Positions 48,936-59,628 of a stretch of 64,000 bases of DNA are shown piece by piece. Positions within the stretch are counted from its first letter, which is position 1. Each line of letters begins with the position of its first letter. Source of the stretch: Winogradskyella sp. (GTDB lineage Bacteria > Bacteroidota > Bacteroidia > Flavobacteriales > Flavobacteriaceae); contig PBLD01000001.1 in assembly GCA_002722255.1 (NCBI GenBank), positions 1,028,567 to 1,092,566 on the forward strand, read 5' to 3'. The notes beneath the pieces are model-generated. The model was not told the origin of the DNA, ran no database searches, and worked only from the letters and a program-made list of their open reading frames with translations. Made by a program: the position numbers and the translations under genes.

Positions 48936-49274
48936 TTAATGATTTTCTTCCCTCGATAAGACTTTATATTTTGAAAACTGCTCATCGTTTAATATTTCTT
49001 CCATAGAATTATCAAGTCTCGCTCTGTTTTTATCTATCTCTTCTTGTGAAGTCTTCTTGTTTTCAGATAAACTGATTTCAGTCTTTATATATAATTTATA
49101 AGCTTCGTAAATTTTGTCTCTTTGATTATTATCAAATTTTAGAGTTCTTCTTAAGGTTTCAGTTTTTTCAGAAGCCTTTGCATTTACTTCTAAAATAGAG
49201 TTTTGCGCAGTTAATGTTTGACTACCAATAAACATTGCAAAAACAAATAAGCCTAATGTAATTATCTTTTTCAT
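48936..49274 (-). CDS. Small secreted helical protein, unknown
   Basis: 112 residues with a signal peptide (ending SQTLTAQ) and a helical mature part (KTETLRRTLKFDNNQRDKIY, ILNDEQFSKYKVL). The arrangement resembles Bacteroidota proteins with a weak LTxxQ/Spy-like repeat. Function unknown. Confidence 0.65.
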   Translation of the reverse strand: MKKIITLGLFVFAMFIGSQTLTAQNSILEVNAKASEKTETLRRTLKFDNNQRDKIYEAYKLYIKTEISLSENKKTSQEEIDKNRARLDNSMEEILNDEQFSKYKVLSREENH

Positions 49275-49422
49275 CGTGGATTGTTTAATTTAATAGGTTA
49301 CTAAAATAATAATTTTATTTAAATCTATGGTAATTATTATTTATATAATAGGTTCAACTTTTTTATGAAAAAAATAATAGCGAGTTTCTAATTGCTGATT
49401 TTTAATAATTAATCTATGCAGA

Positions 49423-50919
49423 TTACGAATGTATAAGATTTAATGTTGTGTTGTAGAGTTTACGATCTTCTGCTTTGTTCTTTAGCCAAGCATAAAAGCT
49501 TATAACAAAAATGTCTTCTTTGTGAATGGTATTAGATTCAAAAGTTGATTTTAATTTTGAAGAAAAATCAGTAGCTGTAGTAGTTTCGGAATTTTGATAA
49601 ATACGTTCTGCATAGTTTAAGAAAGTTAATATTCTAGATTGGTTAATTTGTTTTAAGTAGGTGGTGTATTTACGTTTAAAACTGTTTAATCTCGAATAGA
49701 ATAAGGCATCCTCATTCAATTCTATGTAAAGTAAAATTTCTGCAATATTTTTTTTAATTACCCAGTCAATACCAGCTTTCTCTATATAATACTTGTCTGT
49801 GTGATAAAATTTCGCCAATACAGATTTAGCTTTTGAAAAATCTTCTTTTTGAAAATAAAACATTAGAAGTGAAAGGTGTAAATCTAAAAGCGACTCTATG
49901 TCACTATGTTTTTTCTTAATAACCTTTTCAACAAGTTCTATAGCTTTATCCTGTTTATTATGATAATTGTAGTTTAGTGCTTCTACGAGGGTTTTCTTTA
50001 GTATAAACTCTTTTTGAAAAATTCCTTTTTTTAGTCTCATTAGCTCTTCCATCTCTTGGATATACATTAGAGAAGCTTCAAATTTTTTATTTCTGAATAA
50101 TGTGTTTGCAATGATATAAACGATATGTATTTGATAAAATAGCTGCTTATTAGTATCCTTTTTGTCTTTTAGGATTTTGTAACTCTTCAAAACAAAACTT
50201 TCAATTTCGTAATACCTATTTGTTGCTAGAGCTGAAATATTGACAATTGCCAAAATTTGATAAAGGGACTTAAAGGAAAGTGTTTCGCTAAGTTCAATGT
50301 TGTAATCTTCAAGAATAGATTCTAGTTCTGCTTCAAAATTTATGGTTTTACCTTGGTAACTCATAGTGTTTAAAACTGCTTTGAGTTGAGCGTAAATTAT
50401 ATTTAATTGATCCTCTAGGATATGCTTTTTTCGGTTTTCCTTTTGCTTAAGGATGAGATTATTCAAATCAATTTTCGGGTAATTAGGCGCATACTGAATC
50501 TTAGTATGGTAGATTTCATTGAGAATAGGGAAGAGCAAATGTTCATCTGCCAAGCGTTCTGCTTTGTCCAGAATTTTGTAGGCAATCTCATAGTTTTTTT
50601 GAAGCAGATAAGTGCGAGATGCAAGAATATACTTAATGATCTGCATATCTATTGAATTTTCGTCTTCCAGATTTTTATTGGCAGTAAAATCGATTAAGGA
50701 TTGAAAAAGACGTTTCCTTAAAGCGTGGTAGGCATTGCAATTATCAACTTTATATAGCTGATAACAAATAGATTTAGAATCTAATTCGGGTTTTGTCATT
50801 AATCTGAATAATTCAATGTTTTTTGTGTCCTTCCTCTTGTTTTTTTGTTGAAGGTACACAGTGAATCTTTGTTGGTCATCTACATTAAATGCATCTACAA
50901 TTGATTTTAAAGCTAACAT
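49423..50919 (-). CDS. Large helical protein, TPR-like, unknown
   Basis: 498 residues, Lys/Leu/Tyr-rich and helical throughout, with tandem helix-pair spacing suggesting TPR-like repeats (KNYEIAYKILDKAERLADE, NKKFEASLMYIQEMEELM). No signal peptide or membrane helix and no catalytic motif seen. It stands alone between minus-strand and plus-strand genes. Confidence 0.65.
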   Translation of the reverse strand: MLALKSIVDAFNVDDQQRFTVYLQQKNKRKDTKNIELFRLMTKPELDSKSICYQLYKVDNCNAYHALRKRLFQSLIDFTANKNLEDENSIDMQIIKYILASRTYLLQKNYEIAYKILDKAERLADEHLLFPILNEIYHTKIQYAPNYPKIDLNNLILKQKENRKKHILEDQLNIIYAQLKAVLNTMSYQGKTINFEAELESILEDYNIELSETLSFKSLYQILAIVNISALATNRYYEIESFVLKSYKILKDKKDTNKQLFYQIHIVYIIANTLFRNKKFEASLMYIQEMEELMRLKKGIFQKEFILKKTLVEALNYNYHNKQDKAIELVEKVIKKKHSDIESLLDLHLSLLMFYFQKEDFSKAKSVLAKFYHTDKYYIEKAGIDWVIKKNIAEILLYIELNEDALFYSRLNSFKRKYTTYLKQINQSRILTFLNYAERIYQNSETTTATDFSSKLKSTFESNTIHKEDIFVISFYAWLKNKAEDRKLYNTTLNLIHS

Positions 50920-51071
50920 ATAATCGTCATTGAAATATAGTTTTTATTCAATAAATATAAGCTAAAATTGATATTGTATTAAAATTATATCGTCAGTAAT
51001 TAGGTTATAATGATTTTGTTGAGAGTTAGATTTATTCAAAATTTGTCTCGTAATCATTAAAACAAAGAATT

Positions 51072-51557
51072 ATGAATTATCAAACAACTGTATCCTTAAA
51101 GGATGAAGAGAAAGTAACAAAAAAGAAAAAGGAAAATAAGGTTTATAACCAAAAGCCAACACCAGCTTTTATTGGAGCTTCTTGGACAGCGTTACTCATT
51201 GGTATGGTGTCTTATTGTGTTGGGTTGTGGAATGCAAACATGCAACTAAATGAAAAAGGCTATTATTTCACAATATTACTTTTTGGTTTGTTTTCAGTCA
51301 TTTCGGTGCAGAAGGCAGTTAGAGATAAATTGGAAGATATTCAAGTCACAGAAATATATTATGGGATAAGTTGGTTTACTACCATAATATCAATTATGCT
51401 TTTGGTTGTTGGATTATGGAATGCGGATTTGGAATTGAGTGAGAAAGGGTTCTACGGAATGTCTTTTACTCTGAGTCTGTTTGCAGCAATAGCTGTGCAG
51501 AAAAACACCAGAGATGTCGCATACATTGACAAGAAAATTGAAACTAAAAAAGACTAA
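51072..51557 (+). CDS. YiaA/YiaB-family inner membrane protein
   Basis: 161 residues with a charged N-terminus ([14 protein letters not shown]) and a duplicated two-helix YiaAB unit: about 35-85 ([35 protein letters not shown]) and about 95-145 ([29 protein letters not shown]). Inner membrane; function unknown. First of a row of membrane genes. Confidence 0.85.
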   Translation: MNYQTTVSLKDEEKVTKKKKENKVYNQKPTPAFIGASWTALLIGMVSYCVGLWNANMQLNEKGYYFTILLFGLFSVISVQKAVRDKLEDIQVTEIYYGISWFTTIISIMLLVVGLWNADLELSEKGFYGMSFTLSLFAAIAVQKNTRDVAYIDKKIETKKD

Positions 51558-51639
51558 AGTTAGTTTTAATGATGGTTAGTTAGTAACCCAAAACCTCGTA
51601 GATAGGTTTAGAGCTGTGAGGTTTTAAATTCTAAAAGAA

Positions 51640-51909
51640 ATGAAATCAGATTATGTAAAAATTATAATATTAATTCTATTAGGATTTTTAACTATCCCAT
51701 TATTAGAAATTTTTCCTGCAGCAGTAGGTGGAGCTTCTTTAATAATAGTAATTACAATTCCTTTTCTTGTTTTAGTTAGTATAATAATGGCAATAGTTTA
51801 TTCATTATATTACAATAAGAAGAAAAATGAAAAGACAAAAAGAAGAGCTTTTGTAATTATGGCTTTAACTCTAATAGCTCTAAATCTGCTATTATTTCCT
51901 AACAGATAA
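51640..51909 (+). CDS. Small membrane protein (89 aa), unknown
   Basis: 89 residues with three hydrophobic helices (about 5-25, 30-55, 68-86), separated by a basic loop NKKKNEKTKRR. No family recognised. It lies 11 bases before the DUF2157 gene. Confidence 0.65.
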   Translation: MKSDYVKIIILILLGFLTIPLLEIFPAAVGGASLIIVITIPFLVLVSIIMAIVYSLYYNKKKNEKTKRRAFVIMALTLIALNLLLFPNR

Positions 51910-51920
51910 ATTTAAAGAGT

Positions 51921-53207
51921 ATGAAATCAAAACTATTAAACGATATATCAGAACTTTTAGAGAACAATATAATTTCTCAAGAGGTTGCTACAAATATTAC
52001 TGCATATTATAAATCTAAAGAGGATAGCCAACCTAATAGATTGTTTACAGTATTTGGCGTTTTGGGTGCTACATTAGTTGGGTTGGGTATTATTCTAATT
52101 ATAGCGCATAATTGGGATAATTTATCAAGATCAATAAAAACCGTTTTTGCATTTATACCACTTGTTATTGCACAACTGGTATCAGGTTACTCTATTTATA
52201 AAGAGAAAAGTCAGGTATGGAAGGAATCTTCAGGTACGTTTCTCTTTTTTGCCATTGGAGCATCTATTGCACTTGTGAGTCAGATTTATAATATCCCTGG
52301 TGATTTAGGTAGCTTTTTGTTTACCTGGATAGTACTCACATTACCCTTAATTTATCTGCTCAATTCTAAAGCAGTGTCAATTCTGATTGGTGTATTTGCA
52401 AGTTATTATGCTTGCGAGTTAGGATACGATTTTGGGTATATGAATAAAACGCCATGGCTATATTTAGTCTTTGTTTTAGCAACACTTCCGTTTTACTTAA
52501 AGTTGCTAAAAACATCACCTATTGCCAATTCAACATCTGTTTTTAATTGGCTTTATACTCTAAGTTTTACTGTTGTTTTGGGTGCTTTTATAAGTAGTAA
52601 TTGGCCTGTTGGCTTTTTAATGTATGCTATGCTGTTTGGTGTTTTTTATAATCTAGGTAAATTACCTGTTTACGAAAATCAACAGTTAAGGCGCAATAGT
52701 TTTACTGTTATAGGATCATTAGGAGCTGTTGTTTTGTTAATTATTCTGTCTTTCAATATTGTCTGGGATGAGATTTTAGTATTGGCTTCATTAGCCATGA
52801 ATACCCAAGAAATGATAATTGCTACTGTTTTATTTGTATTAGCATTTATGATTTTACTGTATACCAAAAAGAAAGAAAAAGCAGAAAGCTTTAATCTGTT
52901 TCAATATGTCTTTTTAATTGTTGCGATTATATTCTTTATTGGCATAGCAAATGCCATTGTAGCTACTGTTTTAACTAATATTATCCTTTTAGTTCTAGGG
53001 CTTTCAGCTATTAAAATAGGTGCGGATACATTTAGGTTTAGTGTCCTTAATTACGGATTGTTGATAGTAACCTCAGTTATAGTCTGTCGCTTTTTTGATA
53101 TAGATATAGGTTTTGAAGTTAAAGGGCTTCTTTTCGTAGCGGTAGGATTTGGATTTTTCTTAACCAATTATATTATGCTAAAAAAGAAGAAAGAATTAAA
53201 TCGTTAG
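51921..53207 (+). CDS. DUF2157 multi-pass membrane protein
   Basis: 428 residues. A short cytosolic N-terminus (LLNDISELLENNIISQEVAT) followed by about 12 hydrophobic helices; LGIILIIAHNWDNLSRSIKT is the DUF2157 signature. Unknown function. It is followed 20 bases later by its usual partner, the GDYXXLXY protein. Confidence 0.85.
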   Translation: MKSKLLNDISELLENNIISQEVATNITAYYKSKEDSQPNRLFTVFGVLGATLVGLGIILIIAHNWDNLSRSIKTVFAFIPLVIAQLVSGYSIYKEKSQVWKESSGTFLFFAIGASIALVSQIYNIPGDLGSFLFTWIVLTLPLIYLLNSKAVSILIGVFASYYACELGYDFGYMNKTPWLYLVFVLATLPFYLKLLKTSPIANSTSVFNWLYTLSFTVVLGAFISSNWPVGFLMYAMLFGVFYNLGKLPVYENQQLRRNSFTVIGSLGAVVLLIILSFNIVWDEILVLASLAMNTQEMIIATVLFVLAFMILLYTKKKEKAESFNLFQYVFLIVAIIFFIGIANAIVATVLTNIILLVLGLSAIKIGADTFRFSVLNYGLLIVTSVIVCRFFDIDIGFEVKGLLFVAVGFGFFLTNYIMLKKKKELNR

Positions 53208-53227
53208 AAATTTAAAAATTTAAACAC

Positions 53228-53797
53228 ATGAAAACTATACACATATTTATATTATTCTTAGTCATGATATTGGTGCAATTATTTGTGCCAGCAAAAATGA
53301 TTTTTGACAGAGAAAATGTTTTAAAAACAGGTGTTACTTATAAATTTAAAACACAACCCGTTGACCCAAATGATCCATTTAGAGGAAAGTACATCACCTT
53401 AAACTATGAAATGGATTCTGCTAAAACCAATGATGCAACTTGGGAACAAGGAAAAACAATTCTCGTTTATCTTGAAAAAGATAGCCTAGGCTATGCTAAA
53501 GTTCATAGTGTTAGTAAGGGGCAAAAGTCTACTGACAGAGATTATGTAGAAGCAACAGTTAGTTGGAATTATGGAAATTCAAATACTATTAATTTTGAAT
53601 TACCTTTTAATCGGTTTTATATGGAGGAATCTAAGGCTAAACCAGCTGAAGATATTTACAGAAAATACAACAGACAAGGGAACAATAAAAGTGAGACTTA
53701 TGCTTTAGTTGCTGTGAAAAATGGAAATGCAGTTTTAAAAGATGTCTACATAAACGATAAACCAATAACGTATTACATAGAAAGAGATAATGAATAA
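53228..53797 (+). CDS. GDYXXLXY domain protein
   Basis: 189 residues with one N-terminal membrane helix (about 4-22). The family motif is DPNDPFRGKYITLNYEMD (variant of GDYxxLxY), with the paired AVKNGNAVLKDVYINDKPI near the C-terminus. Commonly encoded next to DUF2157; joint role unknown. Confidence 0.85.
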   Translation: MKTIHIFILFLVMILVQLFVPAKMIFDRENVLKTGVTYKFKTQPVDPNDPFRGKYITLNYEMDSAKTNDATWEQGKTILVYLEKDSLGYAKVHSVSKGQKSTDRDYVEATVSWNYGNSNTINFELPFNRFYMEESKAKPAEDIYRKYNRQGNNKSETYALVAVKNGNAVLKDVYINDKPITYYIERDNE

Positions 53798-53836
53798 GAG
53801 TTGATGGCTTTTTTAAAGTCTGACTTAGATAATGAA

Positions 53837-53866
53837 AAAAGGCTTCAAATTAATTTGAAGCCTTTT
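53837..53866. terminator. Bidirectional terminator
   Basis: Perfect palindrome AAAAGGCTTCAAATT/AATTTGAAGCCTTTT between the convergent GDYXXLXY and metalloprotease genes. Confidence 0.85.
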
Positions 53867-53887
53867 AAGAATATTAATTATTTCAGA

Positions 53888-56374
53888 TTATTTAGGATCT
53901 AAAATATTATTGATACGCTCTATTGCATCAGCAATATGAATTCTGCTCATGCTATCTCCTCCTCTTGCAGAACGCAATTGACTGCGTAAAGTTTTTAATT
54001 CTGCTCTTACAACTGCTCTAATATCAGATTGACTGGTATTAACAGCTGTCATTTTCATATACGGACTAGGAGATCTTCCGCTTTGATTTTCTGCAGTCAT
54101 TAAATATGCCAAACGATCTATGTGCGCACGTTGTAAGTTACGACGATAGGTGTCTATTTTCTTTCCTGTACGTAATTCGCTCCATACACCCTTACGTAAA
54201 TCGCTCATCATGTCAGTTAAAGCGTATGCTTTACTGTCGTAGGTATGCGCTTCGGTTAAACGTTGCATTTTACCTAAACTTAAAATGTTATTTAGTGTTC
54301 TTGCTTGTAAAGCACGGATACGCTCTACAGAACCAGAGTACTCAATACGATCAAAGATATCTTTATCTAATAACCACTCTGGTGTGCTAAATAAATTATC
54401 TTGGATAAATTGCATAGCTTCCTTTTGGTGTGCTTTTGGTACAGGAGTATAAACTACACCTTCTTGATCTGCAGTTTTATAATGTTCGTAAACACCACCA
54501 ATGTTATTAGATACGTGTCCCATATATCTGTTAAACTGAGATACTACATGACCATACATCTCATCTAAATCATCATAATCTTCACCCGCTTCAGTTGTCC
54601 ATTCAATTAAATTAGGAACAATACGCTTTAAGTTTTTAATACCATATTTACTTGCAAGCATTGCGTTGTCACCTAAATCTTCAGTTTGAGAACTCGGATC
54701 GTGGATATCACCAACTTGTTGGTGGCCAAAACGATACATTGGATCGCCTGCATGTTCAGTAATCCATTGGTTAAGGATTTCTTTTTCTTCTTCAGCAGTT
54801 TTATCTAAGATAGGTTTGTAACCCCAAGCAATAGCATACTTATCGTAAACACCAATATTAGGCATTAAAGCAACACCTTCATCACCAGGTTGAGCTACAT
54901 AGTTAAAACGTGCGTAGTCCATTATAGATGGTGCTGTACCATATTTTTGGGTAAACTCTGCATCTCGTAATTTTTCAACTGGATAAGCAACACTACTTCC
55001 CATGTTGTGTGGTAGTCCAAGTGTGTGTCCTACCTCGTGAGCAGATACAAAACGAATTAATCGTCCCATAACTTCATCTTTAAATTCAGGACTTTGAGCG
55101 TCAGGATTTATAGCTGCGGTCTGTACAAAGAACCAACCGCGTAATAATGACATTACGTTATGGTACCAGTTAATATCACTTTCTAAAATTTCACCAGTTC
55201 TAGGGTCGCTTACGTGAGGACCGTTGGCATTTGGTATTGGTGACGCTAAATATCTAACTACAGAATATCTAACATCTTCTGGTGTCCACTCTGGGTCTTC
55301 TTCTACTGAAGGTGGGTCTTTAGCAATTATGGCCTCCTTAAAGCCTGCAGCTTCAAAAGCTACTTGCCAATCTTCAATACCTTGCTTAATATATTTTCTC
55401 CATTTTTTTGGAGTTGCTCTATCTATGTAGTACACGATTTGTTTTTTAGGAACTACTAATTCCCCTCTCTTATATTTCTCAATATCTTCATCTCTAACTT
55501 CTAATCTCCAGCGATCTAAATAGGTTAAAGATTTACTTCTCTGGTTTTCTAAACCGTAGTCTGTTGTGCTACTTGTAAACCAACCAACACGCTCATCGAA
55601 GTAACGACGTTTCATAGGGTTTTCTGGAAGTAAAATCATAGAGTTGTTTATTTCAATAGAAATACTTCCTGTGCTCCAGTTAGATGGTGGTGAGCCAGCA
55701 GCGTACGTTTTTACGTGGCGAGCTTCGATGTTTTTAGGGTAACTTTTAATGGTTTCAATAAAAGACTTATCGCTCTCTAATCTTGTAACTTTGTATGGTC
55801 TTCTTCTAAATTGTGGAAGGCCTAGTGATTTTACATCTTTGCTGAATAAAGGAGTAGCGTCTATAACTGTGCTTGTAGAATCCTTGCTGTAGGCTTGTAT
55901 TGGGAATGTAAATAATACTGGCTCAAAATTTGAATTCTTCACAGCCTCGTTAACAGGTAAAGAGTCCGCAGCAGTTACATTGTAAGATACTACACGAAGA
56001 ATGACTTTTTTGCCTTTCTTTTCCCAGCGTAAAACTTGTTCGTTTTGCTTTCCTCCACCAAAACCAAGTCCGCTTGCAGTTTTAGCAATACGAGTTACCA
56101 TTAACATTTCTCTGTCAAAAAGAGAGTCTGGGATTTCGTAATAAAATTTATCATCTAAAGAGTGTACTGTAAAGAGGCCTGTGTCACTTTTAGCATCTTT
56201 AGTAATGACTTTATCATAAGGTTTAGGATCATTTTTGCCTGGTTTTTTTCCAGCAGGTTTTGCCATTGCTGTGGCATCATTTTTTTTAGATTTACTGGCT
56301 TTTTTAGCTGTAGAACAAGAAAACGCTAAAAAAGCAGAAGCTACAAAAAGTAGCTTAATGGATAGTTGCTTCAC
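53888..56374 (-). CDS. Zinc-dependent metalloprotease lipoprotein (DUF5117/DUF4953 family)
   Basis: 828 residues. Lipobox LAFSCSTAKKASKSKKN, Lys-rich linker, DUF5117 beta domain (about 85-290), then a metzincin-like catalytic part with SAHEVGHTLGLPHNMGS (HExxHxxGxxH zinc site near residue 445) and a downstream Met turn (APSIMDYARFNY). Helical C-terminal third. Outer-membrane or surface protease of Bacteroidota; substrate unknown. Confidence 0.88.
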   Translation of the reverse strand: MKQLSIKLLFVASAFLAFSCSTAKKASKSKKNDATAMAKPAGKKPGKNDPKPYDKVITKDAKSDTGLFTVHSLDDKFYYEIPDSLFDREMLMVTRIAKTASGLGFGGGKQNEQVLRWEKKGKKVILRVVSYNVTAADSLPVNEAVKNSNFEPVLFTFPIQAYSKDSTSTVIDATPLFSKDVKSLGLPQFRRRPYKVTRLESDKSFIETIKSYPKNIEARHVKTYAAGSPPSNWSTGSISIEINNSMILLPENPMKRRYFDERVGWFTSSTTDYGLENQRSKSLTYLDRWRLEVRDEDIEKYKRGELVVPKKQIVYYIDRATPKKWRKYIKQGIEDWQVAFEAAGFKEAIIAKDPPSVEEDPEWTPEDVRYSVVRYLASPIPNANGPHVSDPRTGEILESDINWYHNVMSLLRGWFFVQTAAINPDAQSPEFKDEVMGRLIRFVSAHEVGHTLGLPHNMGSSVAYPVEKLRDAEFTQKYGTAPSIMDYARFNYVAQPGDEGVALMPNIGVYDKYAIAWGYKPILDKTAEEEKEILNQWITEHAGDPMYRFGHQQVGDIHDPSSQTEDLGDNAMLASKYGIKNLKRIVPNLIEWTTEAGEDYDDLDEMYGHVVSQFNRYMGHVSNNIGGVYEHYKTADQEGVVYTPVPKAHQKEAMQFIQDNLFSTPEWLLDKDIFDRIEYSGSVERIRALQARTLNNILSLGKMQRLTEAHTYDSKAYALTDMMSDLRKGVWSELRTGKKIDTYRRNLQRAHIDRLAYLMTAENQSGRSPSPYMKMTAVNTSQSDIRAVVRAELKTLRSQLRSARGGDSMSRIHIADAIERINNILDPK

Positions 56375-56474
56375 TTTGAGTCGGTTTTAAAAAATTTGCA
56401 TGAAAATAAGGATTCCGTTAAGAATCTTTCAGTTCTAGAACCGATTTTATAATTTTTTTAACGCAAGTTTTTAG

Positions 56475-57728
56475 TTATTCTAGCGTATCTAGGTAATCTC
56501 TAATAAGTTCTACACCCTCTGAGTGAATCATAGTTGTACCAATGTAAGGCATACTAAACCCTTCGTTATATTCTGATATTCTAAGAGAAATACTCACCTT
56601 TCTTTCAGCTATTTTAGAATCGTTCAAGGATGTCTCGTAAGCCAATCTTAAAATAGACTGGTTGCCACAATCACCGCCTTCTATATGGCAATGCGCACAG
56701 TTGATGTCTAAATAAGATCTGGCTCTATCCTCGAGAGGTGCTGAGGTATCCTGCCAATTAACTATAGGAGAGACTTCAGAGCTGCTTGATACTCCAGTTA
56801 AGTGTTGATTATTGATAAAATTATCGAGTTGATTTATTCCATTAACCACAAAGTTCATGTTTCTGAGTTTTGGACCTATTGGCGTTGTAACATCGTAAGT
56901 GCTATGACATGTAAAACAATCTGTGTTAGATGGTATTTTATAGTTAGATGAGTTGGTTGTACCTTCAACATCTATCCAGGTTACAGGAACAATACTGCCG
57001 TTTAAATCTAATGTAGCTTCAGTTTGTTCTGCGTTCCATTTGTAATCTCCGGTTTCCCAGGCTCCATTAATTTTTATGAGAACGCGTGTTTCTACAATTA
57101 TTCTGCCAAGCGATAAATCGCGCTCGTCAATATTGTAATAAAATGTTTTTGCAATAACAGTATTGTCTGGAAAAATAGGTAAACCATCACCATCGTATTG
57201 CATTGTAGTATTTTCAGGTAAAGCAATTAAGCGTTGCTTGTGCGCATAATCCGTGAATAATTGTGTGTTAAGTTCATATTTAAATGCTTTCGATGAAATG
57301 TTTAAATCTCCAAGATTGCCTGAAAATAAATTTAATTCAGAAAGATTAGGTCTAAACTCTGGTACTACAGGTAAAGTTTCTGTTGTAAAACTTAAGACGT
57401 CTGAATATAAACTTGTGTTATTCGTAGAGCAAATTGCTATGATATAAACATCATAAGTTGTTTCTGCTTCTAAACTAGATAAAGTTACGGATGAGGACGT
57501 TGCATCTATTGTGGAGCCTGAGCCCAAAACAAAACCTGATTCGCCATATTCAACAATATAAGAACTTGCTTCATTTGGGTCTGTCCAATTAATTATTGCA
57601 GAAGAAGTGGTAATGCTATTCGCTGTAACATTTGTTATTTCTAAACATGCAGCTACCGTATCATCATCATCATTGTTACAAGAAAGAACAACAAAAAATG
57701 TTAGGATTAAAAGGGTAAGTTTTTTCAT
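56475..57728 (-). CDS. Lipoprotein with fibronectin III domain and diheme cytochrome c-like region
   Basis: 417 residues. Lipobox TFFVVLSCNNDDDD, one FN3 domain (about 27-118; CLEITNVTANSITTSSAIIN, YDVYIIAICS), then an SO2930-type region (RPNLSELNLFSGNLGDLNIS, LFTDYAHKQRLIALPENT) containing two CxxCH haem-binding motifs: DCFTCHSTYD and NCAHCHIEGGDC. It is probably an exported electron-transfer protein; partner unknown. Confidence 0.82.
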   Translation of the reverse strand: MKKLTLLILTFFVVLSCNNDDDDTVAACLEITNVTANSITTSSAIINWTDPNEASSYIVEYGESGFVLGSGSTIDATSSSVTLSSLEAETTYDVYIIAICSTNNTSLYSDVLSFTTETLPVVPEFRPNLSELNLFSGNLGDLNISSKAFKYELNTQLFTDYAHKQRLIALPENTTMQYDGDGLPIFPDNTVIAKTFYYNIDERDLSLGRIIVETRVLIKINGAWETGDYKWNAEQTEATLDLNGSIVPVTWIDVEGTTNSSNYKIPSNTDCFTCHSTYDVTTPIGPKLRNMNFVVNGINQLDNFINNQHLTGVSSSSEVSPIVNWQDTSAPLEDRARSYLDINCAHCHIEGGDCGNQSILRLAYETSLNDSKIAERKVSISLRISEYNEGFSMPYIGTTMIHSEGVELIRDYLDTLE

Positions 57729-57820
57729 TTTTTAATAAGTGACTGATTCATAGCGATTGTGAAAATACTAAAAAAGCTGTAATCAGCAAGTTGTAAAATA
57801 AAATGAGTTGATTTTAAATA

Positions 57821-57854
57821 AAAAAAGGATTTACCTAAAGATAAATCCTTTTTT
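57821..57854 (-). terminator. Terminator of lysS
   Basis: Stem AAAAAAGGATTTA/TAAATCCTTTTTT with an 8-base loop; read on the minus strand it ends with T-run after the lysS stop at 57879. Confidence 0.8.
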
Positions 57855-57878
57855 AAATTATATAATATTTCTTGAGTT

Positions 57879-59579
57879 CTAAACCATCTCAACAAATAAC
57901 CCTTCATCAGTTTTTTCAACTTTAGTTAAGCCGTGTTTTCCTAAGCCTTTTATGCCTTTGTCCCAACCCTTATTGCTTAAGCCAGATTGTAACTTAAGCT
58001 CATTTAAGTTCATGCGTTGCTCTTTTTTAAGAATTTCAAAAATGGCTTTTTCGTTATCGCTTAAATCCACTTTCTTTTTCTCTGGTCGCATCTGTGGGAA
58101 GAACAATACCTCTTGTATACTTTGGTTATTGGTTAGGAACATAATTAAACGATCCATACCAATTCCCATTCCAGATGTTGGTGGCATACCATATTCTAAA
58201 GCACGTAAAAAGTCAAAATCAATAAACTCTGTAGCTTCATCATCACCTTTTTGAGCTAGTTTTAATTGGTGCTCAAAACGCTCGCGTTGGTCTATAGGGT
58301 CGTTAAGCTCAGAATACGCATTTGCGATTTCTTTACCACAAACCATAAGCTCGAAACGCTCTGTTAACTCAGGGTTTTCTCTATGCTCTTTACACAACGG
58401 ACTCATCTCTTTAGGGTAGTCTGTAATGAATGTTGGTTGTATGTAGTTGCCTTCACATTTTTCACCAAAAATCTCATCAATCAATTTGCCTTTACCCATG
58501 GTGTCGTCAACTTCAATACCCATGTCTTTGGCTGCAGTTCTAATTTCAGCTTCAGTTTTACCATAGATGTCAAAACCTGTAAATTCTAAAATAGAATCAC
58601 GCATAGAAATACGCTTGTATGGTGCTTTAAAGTTAATTTTGTGTTCGCCAAATGTTGCTTCAGAAGTCCCATTAACTGCAATGGCACAATGCTCTAATAA
58701 CTTTTCGCAGAAGTCCATCATCCAGTTGTAATCCTTGTAGGCAACGTAGATTTCCATTGCTGTAAACTCAGGATTATGGGTTCTGTCCATACCTTCGTTA
58801 CGGAAGTTTTTAGAGAACTCATACACACCTTCAAAACCACCAACGATTAAACGCTTTAAGTAAAGCTCGTTGGCGATTCTCATATACAACGGAATGTCTA
58901 AAGTATTGTGATGCGTTACAAACGGTCTCGCAGCTGCACCACCAGGAATTGGTTGTAAGATTGGCGTTTCAACTTCAAAATAACCAGCATCATTAAAAAA
59001 TTGACGCATAGCGTTAAACAATTTTGTACGCTTTACAAACACATCCTTTACGTGCGGATTTACAGCCAAATCTGCATAACGTTGTCTGTAACGTTGCTCT
59101 GGGTCTGTAAATGCGTCGTAGGTTTTTCCGTCTTTTTGTTTTGGGATTGGTAATGGTTTTAAAGCTTTGCTTAATAGTTTAAACTGTTTTACCATCACTG
59201 TTTTTTCGCCAACTTTGGTGGTGAATAGTTCGCCCTCAATACCAACAAAATCGCCTAAATCGATTAACTTCTTAAAGACATCGTTGTACAACGATTTGTC
59301 TTCGCCTGGGCAAATTTCGTCTCTGTTAAAATATACTTGGATACGTCCTTCGCTATCTTGTAACTGTGCAAAAGAAGCCTTTCCTTGAACATTAATAGCC
59401 ATTAGACGACCAGCAACAACTACCTGTTTACCTTCTTCGTAATCAGTTTTTATCTGTTTGGAAGTGTGCGTAACTGGGTATAAATCGGCTGGATAAGGAT
59501 TAATCCCTAAAGCACGAAGTTTTTCTAACTTTTGGCGTCTTACTAATTCTTGTTCTGAAAGTTGCATTTTTTTATTCAT
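57879..59579 (-). CDS. lysS: Lysyl-tRNA synthetase, class II, with C-terminal winged-helix-like extension
   Basis: 566 residues. An OB-fold anticodon-binding domain (about 55-165) and the class II catalytic core: motif 2 [20 protein letters not shown], motif 3 [14 protein letters not shown]. The core ends near residue 500. A further ~60 residues ([40 protein letters not shown]) look like a small winged helix that most bacterial LysRS lack. Confidence 0.93.
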   Translation of the reverse strand: MNKKMQLSEQELVRRQKLEKLRALGINPYPADLYPVTHTSKQIKTDYEEGKQVVVAGRLMAINVQGKASFAQLQDSEGRIQVYFNRDEICPGEDKSLYNDVFKKLIDLGDFVGIEGELFTTKVGEKTVMVKQFKLLSKALKPLPIPKQKDGKTYDAFTDPEQRYRQRYADLAVNPHVKDVFVKRTKLFNAMRQFFNDAGYFEVETPILQPIPGGAAARPFVTHHNTLDIPLYMRIANELYLKRLIVGGFEGVYEFSKNFRNEGMDRTHNPEFTAMEIYVAYKDYNWMMDFCEKLLEHCAIAVNGTSEATFGEHKINFKAPYKRISMRDSILEFTGFDIYGKTEAEIRTAAKDMGIEVDDTMGKGKLIDEIFGEKCEGNYIQPTFITDYPKEMSPLCKEHRENPELTERFELMVCGKEIANAYSELNDPIDQRERFEHQLKLAQKGDDEATEFIDFDFLRALEYGMPPTSGMGIGMDRLIMFLTNNQSIQEVLFFPQMRPEKKKVDLSDNEKAIFEILKKEQRMNLNELKLQSGLSNKGWDKGIKGLGKHGLTKVEKTDEGLFVEMV

Positions 59580-59588
59580 TTAAGACGG

Positions 59589-59596
59589 CAAAATTA
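59589..59596 (-). promoter_or_regulatory. Candidate -7 box for lysS
   Basis: Minus-strand TAATTTTG (plus CAAAATTA), fits TAnnTTTG, 9 bases before the start. Confidence 0.4.
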
Positions 59597-59628
59597 CGTT
59601 ATTTATTTAAAGTATAAAACAAAGAAAT

